64,000 bases of DNA from Amoebophrya sp. A120 (GCA_905178155.1 CAJINV010000004.1:7475707-7539706); one strand, 5' to 3'; numbered from the stretch's first letter, positions 10,939 through 23,127 are shown. A program made the numbers and translations. Notes: generated from the letters alone by a model not told the origin.

Positions 10939-13026
10939 ATTGTCTACCATTCTTCTATCTGATCGAGTTTTGGGCGCCTATCTGCCCAAAAACTCGGACT
11001 CGAAACTGAAGCCACGCACTCGCAGCTCCAGGATCGGTCGTAAAATGGTTTGTTTGCGTTTAGCGTTAGAACTTCTTTCTTTTTCAACAGACAGCAAAAC
11101 TGGAAACTTGGGAAGCCATGAACTACTTGAAAAACCTGGGAAGCCTTAAACTAATGAAAATACCTGGGTAGCCTTAAACCTTTGAGTATTTTGGGGACCG
11201 TAAAAGAGTGAGTACTTTTGGTAGTGAAACGTGACAGATACAGATTAGAAATTGAGGCACGGACGTTTCTTAGGTCGTGAAGATCTTCGTATTTTGTGTG
11301 TTAGTGTGTGTGAGGGTGCGAGTTTTGGAAGATCGGTATCAAAACACGGCTAAGGGTCAGAATAACGGGTTTGGTACTGTGAAAACCTTCAAAAGCGCTA
11401 CAAGCCGTGACTCAAAAATAACAGAAAGTGGTGAAAATCCTGACGGTGAAGATCCTGGCGGCAGTTTACGCTTAAAAATTCCTGATTTCTATTGTTACGG
11501 CGATCAATTTGAACAAGAAAAAGCTACAAAAACTAAGGAATTTCGCTGACGGCAGTTTACGCCTAAAAATTACTGACTTAGAACCAAAACAGCATCTCTG
11601 TTGTTTGCAAGTTTTCATTTTTAGATGGGGACAAGGCGAGTAGGAAAAGAAGCAGAAAAATTGGCATTTTTCCTGCTTTTTCCTTGCCTTATAAAGTCTA
11701 AATCAACCGAAATAGGTGGGGACAAGGCGTGCTGTATGAATTAGTAAAGCTACAGAAAAATGAAGCGCGTCGTCGGTGTTGAGAGAAGAAAAATGACCTC
11801 TACCCCCCAACAACCGCTCCACCCGTAGAGCGTAGCGCGCGGGCAATACGTAGGGCGAAAGCACGACTAATTTGAAAAACGTAAACATTGCAACGAGAGC
11901 ATGGTTGGTCGCTTCAACTGGCTCTCATCACCATATCGCACCACGAGATCCATTGAAACAAGTGAAAGAAACAGAAAAAAAGGGGAAGAAAGGCAAGCAC
12001 TTTGCGCGCTTGGCTTTTAGTACACTAGTTCTACTGTAACTGCTTTTTTTTTGTGTGTTTTTTTTTTTTAGTTTTTTCGCTATAATAACTTCGGCCTTCC
12101 AACTATCGCTACACACTACTATCGGCACACTCCACGAGCTGCCTCCTCTTACGTCGGCACACTCCACAGTGCGTCAGACTAAGATGCTAAACCGTGCGAG
12201 GATGCGGAATCTCACTAGGTCTACGACGAAATCCAAAACCCTGTTTTGGCAATGTGCGAAAATTTAGTTGTTACGCCGTGCACGTATCCGCTTCCGCACG
12301 GATTAGAAGTTGAATTAGAAGTTGAAGTGATGCATATTAAACAAGTCATTCTCATTACGGGCGGTCACATGAGCGTCTAAAATGAGTTCCAATCCTTCTC
12401 TTATCCGGCCAACCTTTTATTGTGATCTACCGACGTCGAAATGCGTACGCAATCCGATTTGTATAGTATCTATACAACTAAAGCGTAATCGGATCCGCCA
12501 GGCGTCGCCTCGCGCAGGATGTTGACAGTCTAATCCAACAATAGAGATGACTCCCATCTCGAGGTGAGTTCCGCTTAATATGGCAAGATCTTCAAGACTT
12601 CTGGTTCTGGCGTTTGCGGCCGAGATGCTAATCTACCATCAGGAGACACAAGCCTTCTTATTCACTGGATCCAAAAAGCCGAAAACCTAAGCCCGGCTGA
12701 TCCAAGGGAAAAAAGAACATTCCAGAGAAAAATTGAACCCGAAAAGAGCAACACGTCCCAGCCATCACTGGTTGACGAGGCCGATCATGCTTCATGCACA
12801 ACAACATCAAAATGCCCCAAAAATTAGTGCAGGATTAGCAAAAACTTTTCTTCCAACAGCGCACAGAAATCCGGGTACTTCGTTCTGCATACTCGAATGA
12901 AGTCTCGCAAGATCACCGTAAACCTCCTGTTTCTCTTTTTAAAATGGGTACTTATTTACAAAAATGCAAACCCTAGCTACAAGAAAGGGTACGGGCCGGT
13001 GGCGGTGTGTGGCTTCGAAAATCCTG
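10939..13026. other. Intergenic region with short degenerate repeats
   Basis: No supported gene. Around 11095-11190 an imperfect unit (ACCTGGGAAGCCTTAAAC) recurs; 11456-11575 repeats GGCAGTTTACGC twice. 12720-12913 is a fragment related to the 3' end of the helical-protein gene (separate entry). Confidence 0.5.
12720..12913 (-). pseudogene. 3'-end fragment related to the 16685-23127 gene
   Basis: Closely matches 16535-16772. On the minus strand it keeps an open frame that ends like the large gene (LRDFIRVCRTKYPDFC, then LLEEKFLLILH and stop), with Cys for Phe and Pro for Ser against that copy. The match continues into the 3' untranslated sequence. Upstream of 12913 homology stops, so it is a truncated duplicate or a captured 3' end lying downstream of the membrane-protein gene. 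Confidence 0.7.
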
Positions 13027-15525
13027 CTAGGATTCTGGTGGTGGCGCGGGCCCGGAGGGCGTGATTTTACCCATGTTAGCGCGCGCTTCCTCTGCAGCCA
13101 TCGCTTTTCGCAGCACGCGCAGGTAGGTAGTTTCCGGCCTGTGTTTCGCTGCACGCGCAGGAGGGCCTGTGTCATCGCCGCCGGCTACGCGGAGGTAAGT
13201 AGTTGGCTCTGTATCCAGAGACGCAAGTGCATCCACAATGTGCGCTGGGTTTGCCATGTCACTCCCGTCGTCGGAGAGCTTGTTAGCCTCCGTCGCGCCT
13301 CCTACCGGCCCCGCCGATGCTGGTGTCCTCGTCCCTGGGCCCGCAAATTGATACGGCTGAGGCTGGTGCTCTGCGTTACCTGGACGCATAAGTGCGGCTG
13401 CTTCAGAGTTTTTCACGGAGCCGCCCGCAAAGGGGCTCAGCATCGGTGGTGGCGTGGTTTTCGTCAGTCTGTCCTGATGCCGGTTCGCAAACCGCAGCAC
13501 CGGGTCACGGCCCACCGGAAGCACGGTGCCTGTAACGGACTCCTCTTCTGCGATGCCCTCCGGCGCTCCAGCTCCGTGCTTAAGTGATTGGTTGAATTTT
13601 GGGTCGACCGCTGGCGGCGCTGTTCGTTTCAGTAGTACCGTGGGAGCGGGATCGATCCGCGGCAAGGTAAGCACGTATGTCGAATCTCGAACCGTACTCG
13701 GCCGCTGGGATGGAACAAGTCCGCGACTCTGCTGTTCCCGTGGAGCTTTATTTCCGCGCCTTCTGTAAGTCGAAGTCGCACTTGCAGCACCGCCAGCGCT
13801 TCGCACCGCCGTTCCCCGAGTTCCAAGAGCATTCTCCAGAGCAGTGCCGGGATCTCCCTGTGGCTCAAGCAGCTGCGCGTTTGCATATATTTTTGTTCTC
13901 TGGCGCCACCGCTGCGCCGCCGGTCTTCGACGAGGAGACTTGTTTAGCAAGGAATGCTTCCGGTGCTGCACCTGCTGCAGAAAGAAGAAGATCACTACAA
14001 CCAGCGCGACCATTAGAGCTGCCGCACCAATAATCGTTCCGTAAAAGCAGTACTCTAGGAGCGAATCGTCTGACGCGGATACTGCACTGCCCGAGCCTAT
14101 CCCGTTTGCCATGACGCCGCCCCTATTGTGTGTAGCATTGGCCCCACGAGCATCCATCTTGTTCATGCAGAACTCGCCTAGCCACAAAAAATCTTCCGCC
14201 TCATCAACGTTTTCTACGAGCACGGTCCCGTTTTCATCGGTTCTCCTCCTCCATTTCGATGAATCGGATAGGTCTCCAGGAGAAAGGGCTGAGTTGTCGT
14301 AAATTTCACGATACAAGAACACACCATCGGGCGGGTAAGCAAAACCTTCTCTGTCTCGCGTGTTCTCGAACAGACGGCAAGTTCCGGCGATTTCTTCAAT
14401 GTAATTCGTCTTTGGCTCAAGAGGGGCGCTCGGATTGAAACCCTGCGCGTCTGACACAGAGCCAAACATGTAAGCCGCACAGCCCTGCGCTGCGTCGCAC
14501 TTCTGTTCACAAGCCTGCTGCGACGCCAGCCCTCGGACCACAAGCTTGGTTTTGCAAAGCGCGGACGGCCCACATCCGCAAATCCCCCTAAGTGGTGAGG
14601 CGGACCGATATCGCGTCACGAAAGAGCTCCGATGCTTGCCGGGTTTCTTTCGCAGACAGCCGAATGGTATCCAGCCGCTTTTATTTAATCTAGTCCTGGT
14701 ATCGTCGGCGTCCGTTTTGCCGAGTTTGTTCATTTTGTCCGATAATAGCTGGCCGCTATTGAGCCCCAACGCCACGCCATCGACAAGTGTGTGTTGCACA
14801 GAATATTCGCAGTTACCGGAGTAGGCGAACCCCATGCATGCCGCGTTACTTGTGCAGTTAGCTTGACATGTATTGAAGTCTTCGACTGGGTGTGCGAATT
14901 TCGCGGGGCAAAAGTTTCCTTGGCACGTACAGTACCCGGGTTGTGTCCACTCGTACAGATTCTTGTCAACGCTGGCTTCGATAGTGGCAATCGCGGCCGC
15001 AACGTCATCCGGCCACTGCTGCTCAACCAGGCTTGTTCCTTCCTTTGGACCAGGAAACGTCGACCTGGTGGCGTTCAACTGCAGAGGCATAAATGTCAAG
15101 CTGGTGCTGCTGCTCCTTGTCCTTCCGCTAAAAAGGGCGCCTCTCGTTCGCTGGTGCACACCTTCGAGGTCATCCTCATCGACGAGCTGTGCAAATGTAC
15201 TAGTTCCTCTGATTGTGGACGGAACCGGAAGGACCGCGCTGTAAACCGCGGCAGCTTTGTTGTTATTTTCTTTTTCATCCTCTTGGTCTACAGCGTCCAG
15301 GTCGGCAAGATGATTATTTGTATTTTCGTCTGCAGTCATCGTCGTGCTCGCGTCCCCCCGGATGATCGACGTCGTCCGTAGGCGATTCTCGGAGGTCACC
15401 ACACATTGTCCGTGAAGGTGAACAAGAAATGTCAGACGAACGTAGAACACAAACTGCGCTTGTCGCCATTGCACCTTAGAAGTCCGGGAGGGAGCGGGCC
15501 CTGTTCCTTCTTGCGCCCGTGTCAT
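13027..15525 (-). CDS. Cys-rich type I membrane protein with PAN/Apple-like segments
   Basis: 832 codons from ATG 15525, intronless. An N-terminal hydrophobic run (FVFYVRLTFLVHLHG, about residues 25-39) could be a signal or anchor sequence. The ectodomain carries clustered cysteines in two blocks: YCTCQGNFCPAKF with CQANCTSNAACMGFAYSGNC (about 220-260), and CGCGPSALCKTK with CEQKCDAAQGCAAYMFG (about 315-360). This spacing recalls PAN/Apple domains. A transmembrane helix follows (TIIGAAALMVALVVVIFFF, about 515-533), then a basic, disordered cytoplasmic tail of about 300 residues. Inference: a cell-surface receptor or adhesin. The ligand is unknown and the domain assignment is by cysteine pattern only. 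Confidence 0.7.
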   Translation of the reverse strand: MTRAQEGTGPAPSRTSKVQWRQAQFVFYVRLTFLVHLHGQCVVTSENRLRTTSIIRGDASTTMTADENTNNHLADLDAVDQEDEKENNNKAAAVYSAVLPVPSTIRGTSTFAQLVDEDDLEGVHQRTRGALFSGRTRSSSTSLTFMPLQLNATRSTFPGPKEGTSLVEQQWPDDVAAAIATIEASVDKNLYEWTQPGYCTCQGNFCPAKFAHPVEDFNTCQANCTSNAACMGFAYSGNCEYSVQHTLVDGVALGLNSGQLLSDKMNKLGKTDADDTRTRLNKSGWIPFGCLRKKPGKHRSSFVTRYRSASPLRGICGCGPSALCKTKLVVRGLASQQACEQKCDAAQGCAAYMFGSVSDAQGFNPSAPLEPKTNYIEEIAGTCRLFENTRDREGFAYPPDGVFLYREIYDNSALSPGDLSDSSKWRRRTDENGTVLVENVDEAEDFLWLGEFCMNKMDARGANATHNRGGVMANGIGSGSAVSASDDSLLEYCFYGTIIGAAALMVALVVVIFFFLQQVQHRKHSLLNKSPRRRPAAQRWRQRTKIYANAQLLEPQGDPGTALENALGTRGTAVRSAGGAASATSTYRRRGNKAPREQQSRGLVPSQRPSTVRDSTYVLTLPRIDPAPTVLLKRTAPPAVDPKFNQSLKHGAGAPEGIAEEESVTGTVLPVGRDPVLRFANRHQDRLTKTTPPPMLSPFAGGSVKNSEAAALMRPGNAEHQPQPYQFAGPGTRTPASAGPVGGATEANKLSDDGSDMANPAHIVDALASLDTEPTTYLRVAGGDDTGPPARAAKHRPETTYLRVLRKAMAAEEARANMGKITPSGPAPPPES

Positions 15526-16684
15526 CTTACTTTCAATCCCCCGGCCGCCGCAATAGTAAAGAAGCAGACCCGGCTGGCTCTTCTGCACAAGTCTTTACTG
15601 TGATCTAGCTGACATCGCCGAAGGAAATCTCACCCTACTTACCACACCAAAAAACATCAAAATGAAGTCAACAGAATCTGAGTGCTATGCTCACACTATG
15701 AAGCTTTTTGCAAATGAAAAGGGAAGTCTTCGGGTTTTCGTTTTCCTCGCTGAGTTCCTGCTTTTTTTCAGTCCGCCGAGAAGGGAACCTTACGGGCGAA
15801 TTCGCTCATACCCAGCGAGGGAGGATGCGGCTCCCGGGTACCCCAGAAACAGGGTACCAAATAGGGGTACCAAACAATGATTATAGGGGTACCAAATGGG
15901 GGCACCAAATAGAAGGGGTACCCCCGAAACAGGGCATCAAATAGGGGTATTAAAACATAGGACTAAAATAGGGGTGCTCTACTGTAGATGACTCGTAGGA
16001 GCCGTAGTTGGCATGGCATGCAATCAAGACAGGGCATAAAATCTCTGCGCCGGCAAAACCGAAAGTAACGACGAGTCGCAAATTCAGGAGCAACTGAGCG
16101 GGCAGTGAGTTCCAGCAGCGAACTCGTCCTGTCTGTAAACAAGCACTATCAACACCGACCCAGCTCGCCGGGAGCACCGAGTAGACAGAAGACAAAACAA
16201 AGCGAGAGCAATCCGATGCAACTACCGAGAAGGATGTTCTACTTCAGGTTCTGCGATGTGGAATACCGAGAGGTGAAATAAATGTGGCAAAGGCAATACC
16301 GAGTGAAACTTTCACTGACTGACCGACCGACCACGATGCTGCTACTAGCGTGCCGGCTCTGAGCCCTGACGAAATTAGGACTGTGACGAGGGCCGAACAT
16401 GAACTGGAAAAGCATCCACACCTCCTGACGGTCAACTATCAATCTTGTCAACCAATGCAACAATAAGTAGGCTGCTTCCAAAAAACTCTGGCTGTTAATA
16501 GGCGACAGGAGTTCGGAGCTTCACTAATAAATCAACATTCCGGAGAAAAATAGAACCCGAAAAGAGCAACACGTCCCAGCGATAACTGGTTCTTGACGAG
16601 GCCGATTATGTTCATGCTTCATCTACTAAGTACAACCTGTGATGCTAATCAATGCACAACAACAAAACGCGAATGCCCAAGTAA
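15526..16684. other. Intergenic region with minisatellite and duplicated 3' flank
   Basis: 15824-15965 is a minisatellite. 16535 onward is homologous to 12720-12913 and forms the 3' flank of the minus-strand gene ending at 16685. Nothing else recognised. Confidence 0.5.
15824..15965. repeat. GGGGTACCAAATA minisatellite
   Basis: About eight degenerate tandem units of 12-18 bp based on GGGGTACCAAATA, some with an inserted CCCGAAACAGGG. Confidence 0.8.
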
Positions 16685-19600
16685 TTAGTGCAGGATTAGC
16701 AAAAACTTTTCTTCCAATAACGCACAGAAATCCGAGTACTTCGTTCTGAATACTCGAATGAAGTCTCGCAAGGCGGCAGCAAGATGGACAGAATGAGGCG
16801 AAAACATGATCAGCTCATCATCTTTCGACAAACCGCCGGACGTTGCGTCCAGTGCTCGGCCAATGCCGCATGATTCTTCACGAGAGACGAGGGACCTGTT
16901 GTACCTTCGGAGGTAGTTCCTCCGAACTGCAAAGGTCCCACGCAGAACGAGGTTATTTTTTCCAACCTTACTTTCGCGCCTCATCGCCCGTAGACCTTCT
17001 TGTCCCATCGAGGCCACCCTGTTGACCGCGCTTTTTCGCACGCTCGACGCGTATTCTGCCAGCACCGCGCGCCGTCTCACCCGCCACCGCGCCGTCGGGA
17101 CGGCCTGCCAGGACAAATTCCTGGTCGCCACGATGGGGCGGTCGCGGTAATCTAGCTCGTTCGTTTGCCGAGCTTCGAGTTGCTGCTGCCAGCGATGTTT
17201 ATGACTTGCAAAAGCATCGTACTAGAACTAGTAGTAATTGCATATACAAATATACCTTAGCATGGCAAATGAAATTTGTGATGCTGTTCTACCTCGGGAT
17301 GGAGATTTGTAGTGCATAATTCTAATCACTACGAGTACGATACTTTTGCACAGGATAATGTTTTTCCCGCTGCAGTCTCCTTTTTTCTTCGAACCCGATC
17401 TGCTTTTCCGTTTCCCTCCGCTTCTATCAAATGCAAAAATGTCTGGGGCTGGAAGATTACTAGGTTTGTCATGCAGGTTCTCCATGACCCACGCGGTCTG
17501 GCATGCACGGCCTAGCATGACAGGTTCTGTGAGATCTCTATCATGCCTTTCCTGCATGAGACACTGCCTCTCAATTTGTTCAAAAGTGGGCCTCTTTTGG
17601 TAACCACGCAACACAAATTTTTCCACGATCCAGATGTAGCATGACAACTTACACTCTTCCAGAGCCAGCCATATTTGCAATGCGCAGCTTCTGCTTCAGT
17701 CGTAAACGCCGAAATCGCAAGCGGCGCGCGGCGGGATGGGAGGTGGTGGGGGTCCTCTGGTTGATGAAGAAACTACTACCCGAATTCCGCTTCTTGCGGA
17801 GGTTGAGCTTGTTCACGCGGGACAAAGCAGGAGTAGTAGTCTTCGAACTGCCTGGCAACATCGCTGGTTCATCTTGAGCGCCACCTTTGCCGTCTTTTTC
17901 CAATGGCACTGTGGTGATCAAGCCGCTCCGCGCGTGGTAGGACACCCTATCTGCGAATCGCTGCACCTTCGCTTGCGGGTCGGGGACAGTGTCCACGTCC
18001 TCTGCAAGAGCCCCTGTGCAGCTGGTTGGGTTCTGGTTCCGCAACGCAAAGTCCATGGGCGGCTCGCACTCTACATCCGCGGATATTTTTTCCAGCCCAC
18101 GCAGCGCCTCCGTATCGAAGGGAACTACAAGGGCTTTCTGCTTTGCGCTCTTGTTCTCTTGCTGTAAACCTCTTCTACCCGGACGGGAGGTGCGGCTGTG
18201 CTCTTCTTGCAAACTACTCCCCATGTTGCGCCGTCCACAAGATGGCACCTCGACCTCCGCGCATTTGGCTCCACTATGAAAATTTCCGTTGGGTAGTTCT
18301 TGTTCTTCTACTACAGAACGTCCCAGGTCGGAAAATTCCGCACCTTCACCGACGGCGGCTGCTGCCGAGAAAAGCGCAATCGGATCATGATCGGGAAAAT
18401 CGAAGTTTTTCAAAGAATCGTCTCTTGCTTCGCCACTACAACTTCCGGCGCGGTGGTTGAGGACACGCGCTTCGTGCATCTTCTCCCGCTGCAGCTGTCG
18501 TTCCTTTTCGAGCATCACGGCCACTTGCTTCTCCAGCTCAAGCTTTCCCCAACTCAGTGCTTCCTCCGCATACTTGGGGACGAATTCCTGGTAGCTAAGC
18601 ATCAGGTAGATCAGCGCAACAAGCTGCGTGACGTCCTGCTCGCAGTTTTGATGTTGTGCCGTGGGTGGCGTGGTGATTTGTATCGTCGTGTCAAGGTGCT
18701 TTTTGGCATGATCATGATCATGGTTGACACGGCAAGTCTCGTTCTTACCACTCGTGCCGTCACGACAACCACGCTGGTTAGTCATTTCGCTTGTGTTGTA
18801 CACAAACGCATGCCTCGTTCGTGGCTGTAGCAGCGCGTGAAACAAGCTGCCTGCTTTCTTCGGTAACGGCGATTTGGATGTCCTCCCGGTGGGAGAACAA
18901 CAAGAACTCCAACTCGAATGATTTTTAGCCTCTCTACTCTTGGACAGCACGGCTCTCCTTCCACTTGAACTAGAACTATTTCCGCGACCGCATAGCCGCA
19001 AAAATGATTTGACTACAGAAACCTTTTCCATCAGCGTGAATTCCGACAAGTAGACCACACACTCCTCCGCGAGCGCCCCCAACAACGTACTCCCGTTTCC
19101 CGCGGAGGTCACACGGTAGCGCGTCAGGATCCGCAATAGGCTGCACAGGTCAGTGGGCGTGAGCTGATTCGCGGAGGAGGACACGGGCTTCGGAATTTGA
19201 GGTGGTGATCCGGAGTATGAACTGCAAAACCAAAAGTATCGCACTCGTATAAATGCATTACAAATTTTCTCAGCATGAGGGATGAAATTTGTAATGCTGA
19301 TTTCCCTTAAGGGAAAGATTTGTAATGCATGATTGCAATACGAGTACGATACTTTTGCACAGGATACGGAGGATGCGGTTGCGGTTCTCGACGCAGACCA
19401 ATAGTTGTGAAGCAGCAGAGGTGCGTCAACTCCACCACCCGCAATAAATTTCTTGTCCGCCCTCTCCTGCCCCCGTCGCCGCCGCCTCGCTTCTTGCACC
19501 TCGTTAATTTTCGCTTCGAGTACCTTGAAGTAGCTCTCTCCCCCGAGGGGAAAGGCGTTTGGAACCAGTTTTGTTTTTCTGGATGCTGTTGTACTACTTC

Positions 19601-22600
19601 TTGATTTACTTCTTGTCGCACTCCTTTTTAGTTTTGCGCTAGAAGAGCCGAATGTTGCGCTAGAGCCGAAAACAACGCCATCTTTCTGACTAGATGGTCG
19701 GGCGCGGCCGGTAATATGACTCTTCACCGCGTTCCTCTCATCGAAAAACCGGGCGACGGTCATGGAGAACTGGAAAAAGCTGCGCCAATCCAGGTTCTCC
19801 GCGTTGCGCAGGAAGTGGATCCCAAGGGCGTCCCAAATTCTTCCGTCCATATGGCGTTCTCAAGCGTTAGCTTCTCAACTGTTACATGAATTTGTCACGC
19901 AGAGTCACTATCACACTGCACACGGCCAAGCTGCTTCGCATGACAAGTTCTCGACGCCGCGCTAGGTAGCATTAGAATCCGTTCCAAATCTGTAATGCAA
20001 GACGCGCAAGGTGGGTGGTCTCTTTATGTTTTGCTATTGTACTTCCATCGCAAATTCTGGTAACAGTTGAGAACGTTAATGTTTGAGACTCGTCCCATAG
20101 TCCACCTGCTGGAGTTCGATCTATGCAGTGCAAATATGTCTGGGTCTGGAAGGATGCAACTTGTCATGCTGTCTTTGAATTCTAAAAAAATCTGTATTGT
20201 GTGACCAGCAGGTGGAGGAGTCCAGTTCGTGCTACGCCGGTGGATAGGGCATTTCTCATGCGGAGTAGGCATCAGAAAACCCTCCAAAAATGAAAATCTG
20301 TGATGCTGAGTCATGCATTACAGGCATCATGGGTCATGCCAAATATGCATGACACACCTGGCAATATTCCAGACCCAGACATTTTTGCAGTTCATACGAT
20401 CGTGGCCATCGCGACGTGGTGAAGCTCCGCGACACGCATGCTGTACTACAATGAAAAATGCCCCCACCCCCGAACTGCTCGGGAGCATTTGTATTGCAAA
20501 CCTTCCCAAGGGAAACATTCGCCCTCTTGCGTCTATCAGCATCACAGGTTTTCAATCGTGAATAGCAAAAATTTGTAGTGCAAAAGATCCCAGCAAGAGC
20601 GGCGCTTGTCATGCAAGCAACGCTATATACGCCTGAGACTCTGCATCAGAAAGGTTCATAATCCTTTTATGCATGACAAAAAAATTTCATTTGGAAACTT
20701 CGCATCACAAATTATTGCAACTTTGGGGGAGGTGGTGGCATTTTTCACTGTAATATGCTGCCCATCTTGTTCAGGCAGGTGTCCAGAAGCGTCTGGTATG
20801 GCGTTCTCAACTGTTACATTCTCAACTGTTACATGAATTTGTAATGCAAGACTAGCACAGATGAGAGGGAGAACTACCTTGCGCGTCTTGCATTACAGGT
20901 TTGGCGCGGACCACTAAAGTGCTATCTAGCCCTCCGAGAATTTGTCATGCGAAGCAGCTTCATCATCCTCGTCATTTAGTGGACACCCGCACCCAGCGCC
21001 ACAGGTCAAGGATCCCCTCCCCGGGGGGTGGGCGATCGTCTGGCGGGTCATGGTCATTTTGCATGACAAATCATGTAACACTTGAGAATGTAACGTCTGA
21101 GAACCCCATATCTGATAAAACGGGGTTCGGATGGTGGACATCCTGCTCCTGGTCCGTGTGTCGTACTTCTTCGTGCTGCTCCCGATAAAGAACATGGTAC
21201 TTCGCTTCCTTAGCATTCGTCTACGAAACTTAATGGGCGACGTTCGGCCATTTTTCTTCTTCGAAGTTGTGGCCCTAACTGCTGAGTTCAGTCTTCTCGA
21301 CGTTTTAGTACTATATCCTGATTAAAAACGTCCCCACACCAGAGTCAAGATGGGGACTTTGCAACACAAGCCTAGGAGTTTTGGGAGTCACGCATGGCAA
21401 GTTTCAGTCCGTAAGGTAGTGCAAGTTAGCAAGGAAAGCCGCATCACAAATCGATCTGCTAATCCTGTTTACAGCATTACAAGTTCCCAAACACGATTGA
21501 AAATGCCTGCCATGGGGTTGCGCATCACAACTGTTCCTGTCATGGCAAATCTGCATGACAACTCTGGTGTGGGTACGTTTTTACTCAGGATATACTACTA
21601 CCCGCTACTAGCCGCGGCAGTTCCTCGAGCTCCACCAAATGCGTTTTGATATGGGAGCGTCAGGATTGAAATTGTCAAAGTTGAAATAGTTTGTGATGCA
21701 TAAAATCGATACCAGTTGGAAGCCCAATTTCTAAGCGGCGCATGACAAATTTGGGTAGAGCCGAAATCCAGTTTGTAATGCTGCTTGGGTAAGGAAGGCG
21801 CTCGTTGTCATGCTATTTTAGCAGCTCTATTTCTACCCCGCAACAGGCTTGCAATCTGCATCCCTTGCGTCCTCTGCAATAGAGGCAATCTTTGCGTTGC
21901 ATTTTATGCATTACAAATTATTTCAACTGTGACGATTTCAAGCCTGACGCTTCCATATTTGAAGTGCGCACAGTAGCGTAGTAGATAGGCCAGATCCCTG
22001 CTTTTCAGCGGGTGCGACTTCACCTGCTTGCGGATGTGTTTCAGAGAAGCGGGGAAAAAAACTGTCACACTGTCCCCGTACTCCAGAAGCCGGAACGCGT
22101 TCCAGCAGCACGCCAGGCTCGGCAAATCGAACCGCTTCTGCTCGATAAGAAACTTTAAAGCATTCGCCGCAGCCTCCAAAAACGTCTCGTCGCGCCACTT
22201 CACGTGCGCGCAGCTGGTCAGCATGACGTTCCAGTCCGTGGCCTTGAAGTGGTGCACGCCCGTGCTCAACACTTGGGTGCAGAGCGTGTGCCAGGTGCCC
22301 GGGCTCTTCAGCCCCGCCTTGGCGGTGTAGGCAAATTGGAGGGTTAAGTCTCCCGGGGAGGCAAGATCGAGGATGGTACTGCTGTGTGTAGAGCTTTCTT
22401 GGAAGAACGAGGAGAATGAAGACGAGGTAGAACCCCCACTCGAAAAAGAGCCCGGACGCGGCAGAGGAGTCGGGAAAACGGAAACTGCCCCCGCTGGCCC
22501 CGCAGTAAAAGATGAACCTCGTCCAGAACCTCCACCATTCTCGTCCTGGGAAAACCTCGGCGTGTTCCTGCTCCGGTGTTTCTCTCCAACACTCTCTGCC

Positions 22601-23127
22601 ATCGCCAGTCCAACAGGGCGGCGACGCTCGAAGACGGAGGCCTGGTGTGGCGCGCGGTGATGTCCTCGCGAGTTTATCGTCCCTTTATTCGGTCTCGTCT
22701 TTTGAGAAGCATACTCTTTCGTTTCATCAACACTCTGCACTGAAGCTCCGCTTCGACCCCTTCCGCCCACATCGATCACGCGACGCGCTAAATATCTCGT
22801 TCCAAGGGATGGCGAATTCGTCGCACGGCTCGCTCCGTTCCGTCCTGGCGTGGTGTGGTCCAACATCTTCGGCGGCAAAATCAAGCGCCGCGACGAGGAG
22901 GAAGCGGCTGCAGTAGTACTAGCTGCACTTCTATGCATCGCAAAAGCATCGCACTAGTGTAAGTCGCATTGCAAATTCGCTCAGCATGAGAAATGGAATC
23001 TGTCATGCTGTTTTACTTATTACCTTGAGCAGAAGATTTGTCATGCAGAACTGCAACTAGTACAAGCGCGATACTTTTGCACAGGATAACTTCTGCGAGA
23101 CTGGACCGTCGCAGACGGCAACGACAT
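16685..23127 (-). CDS. Large helical protein, possibly organellar RNA-binding; ten introners
   Basis: Eleven exons: 23127-23089, 22931-21958, 21649-21593, 21313-21111, 20796-20755, 20443-20397, 20121-20100, 19849-19367, 19215-17687, 17424-17358, 17199-16685. All ten introner removals keep one frame, giving about 1,310 residues. ATG 23127 has an in-frame TGA 18 nt upstream. The N-terminus is Ser/Arg-rich (MSLPSATVQSRRSAAS), compatible with an organellar presequence. Several stretches look like alpha-helical repeats (LTSCAHVKWRDETFLEAAAN, LLDTCLNKMGSMRVAELHHV, LDWRSFFQFSMTVARFFDE), reminiscent of FASTK/RAP-type organellar RNA-binding proteins of alveolates; I saw no definite RAP domain. The C-terminal third is charged and coiled-coil-like. 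The function is a guess. The exon chain is strong because microexons of 22-57 nt fit only in one frame. Confidence 0.8.
17200..17357 (-). mobile_element. Introner, family A
   Basis: Repeat AACAT. Splicing joins QREKH to RWQQQLEAR in the helical-protein gene. Gene-sense 5' end is TATCCTGTGC. Confidence 0.88.
17425..17686 (-). mobile_element. Introner, family B
   Basis: Repeat GAAGC; one terminus is degenerate (TGCGCA). Splicing gives LKQK|RRETEKQIG. Confidence 0.85.
19216..19366 (-). mobile_element. Introner, family A
   Basis: Repeat CTCCG. Splicing at the repeat gives TATASS|GSPPQIPKP. The GT and CAG present at the ends would shift the frame if used. Confidence 0.88.
19850..20099 (-). mobile_element. 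Introner, family D
   Basis: GCGTTCTCAA-type ends; repeat TGGAC. Splicing joins ELQQV to DGRIWDALG. Confidence 0.87.
20122..20396 (-). mobile_element. Introner, family B
   Basis: Repeat GATCG. Joins AMATI to ELQQV; the exon between this and the family D element is only 22 nt. Confidence 0.88.
20444..20754 (-). mobile_element. Introner, family F
   Basis: AATGAAAAATGCCCCCACCC end with inverted partner; 6-bp repeat CAGCAT. Joins NKMGS to MRVAELHH. Confidence 0.87.
20797..21110 (-). mobile_element. Introner, family D
   Basis: Repeat TCAGA/CCAGA. Joins RTPFYQ to TLLDTCLN. Confidence 0.88.
21314..21592 (-). mobile_element. Introner, family C, near-identical to 54739-55017
   Basis: 279 bp; perfect repeat TAGTA. 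Joins VAGSS to TKTSRRLN. About nine differences from the equally long copy at 54739. Confidence 0.9.
21650..21957 (-). mobile_element. Introner, family H
   Basis: GCGTCAGGATTGAAATTGTC end with inverted partner; repeat TCAAA. Joins CAHFK to THLVELEEL. Confidence 0.88.
22932..23088 (-). mobile_element. Introner, family A
   Basis: Repeat GAAGT. First intron of the helical-protein gene; joins TVQSRRS to AASTTAAA. Confidence 0.88.

Noticed and set aside
11277-11549. Plus-strand ORF with a signal-peptide-like start
   Set aside because: It is embedded in short degenerate repeats, with no homologous feature or conserved pattern.
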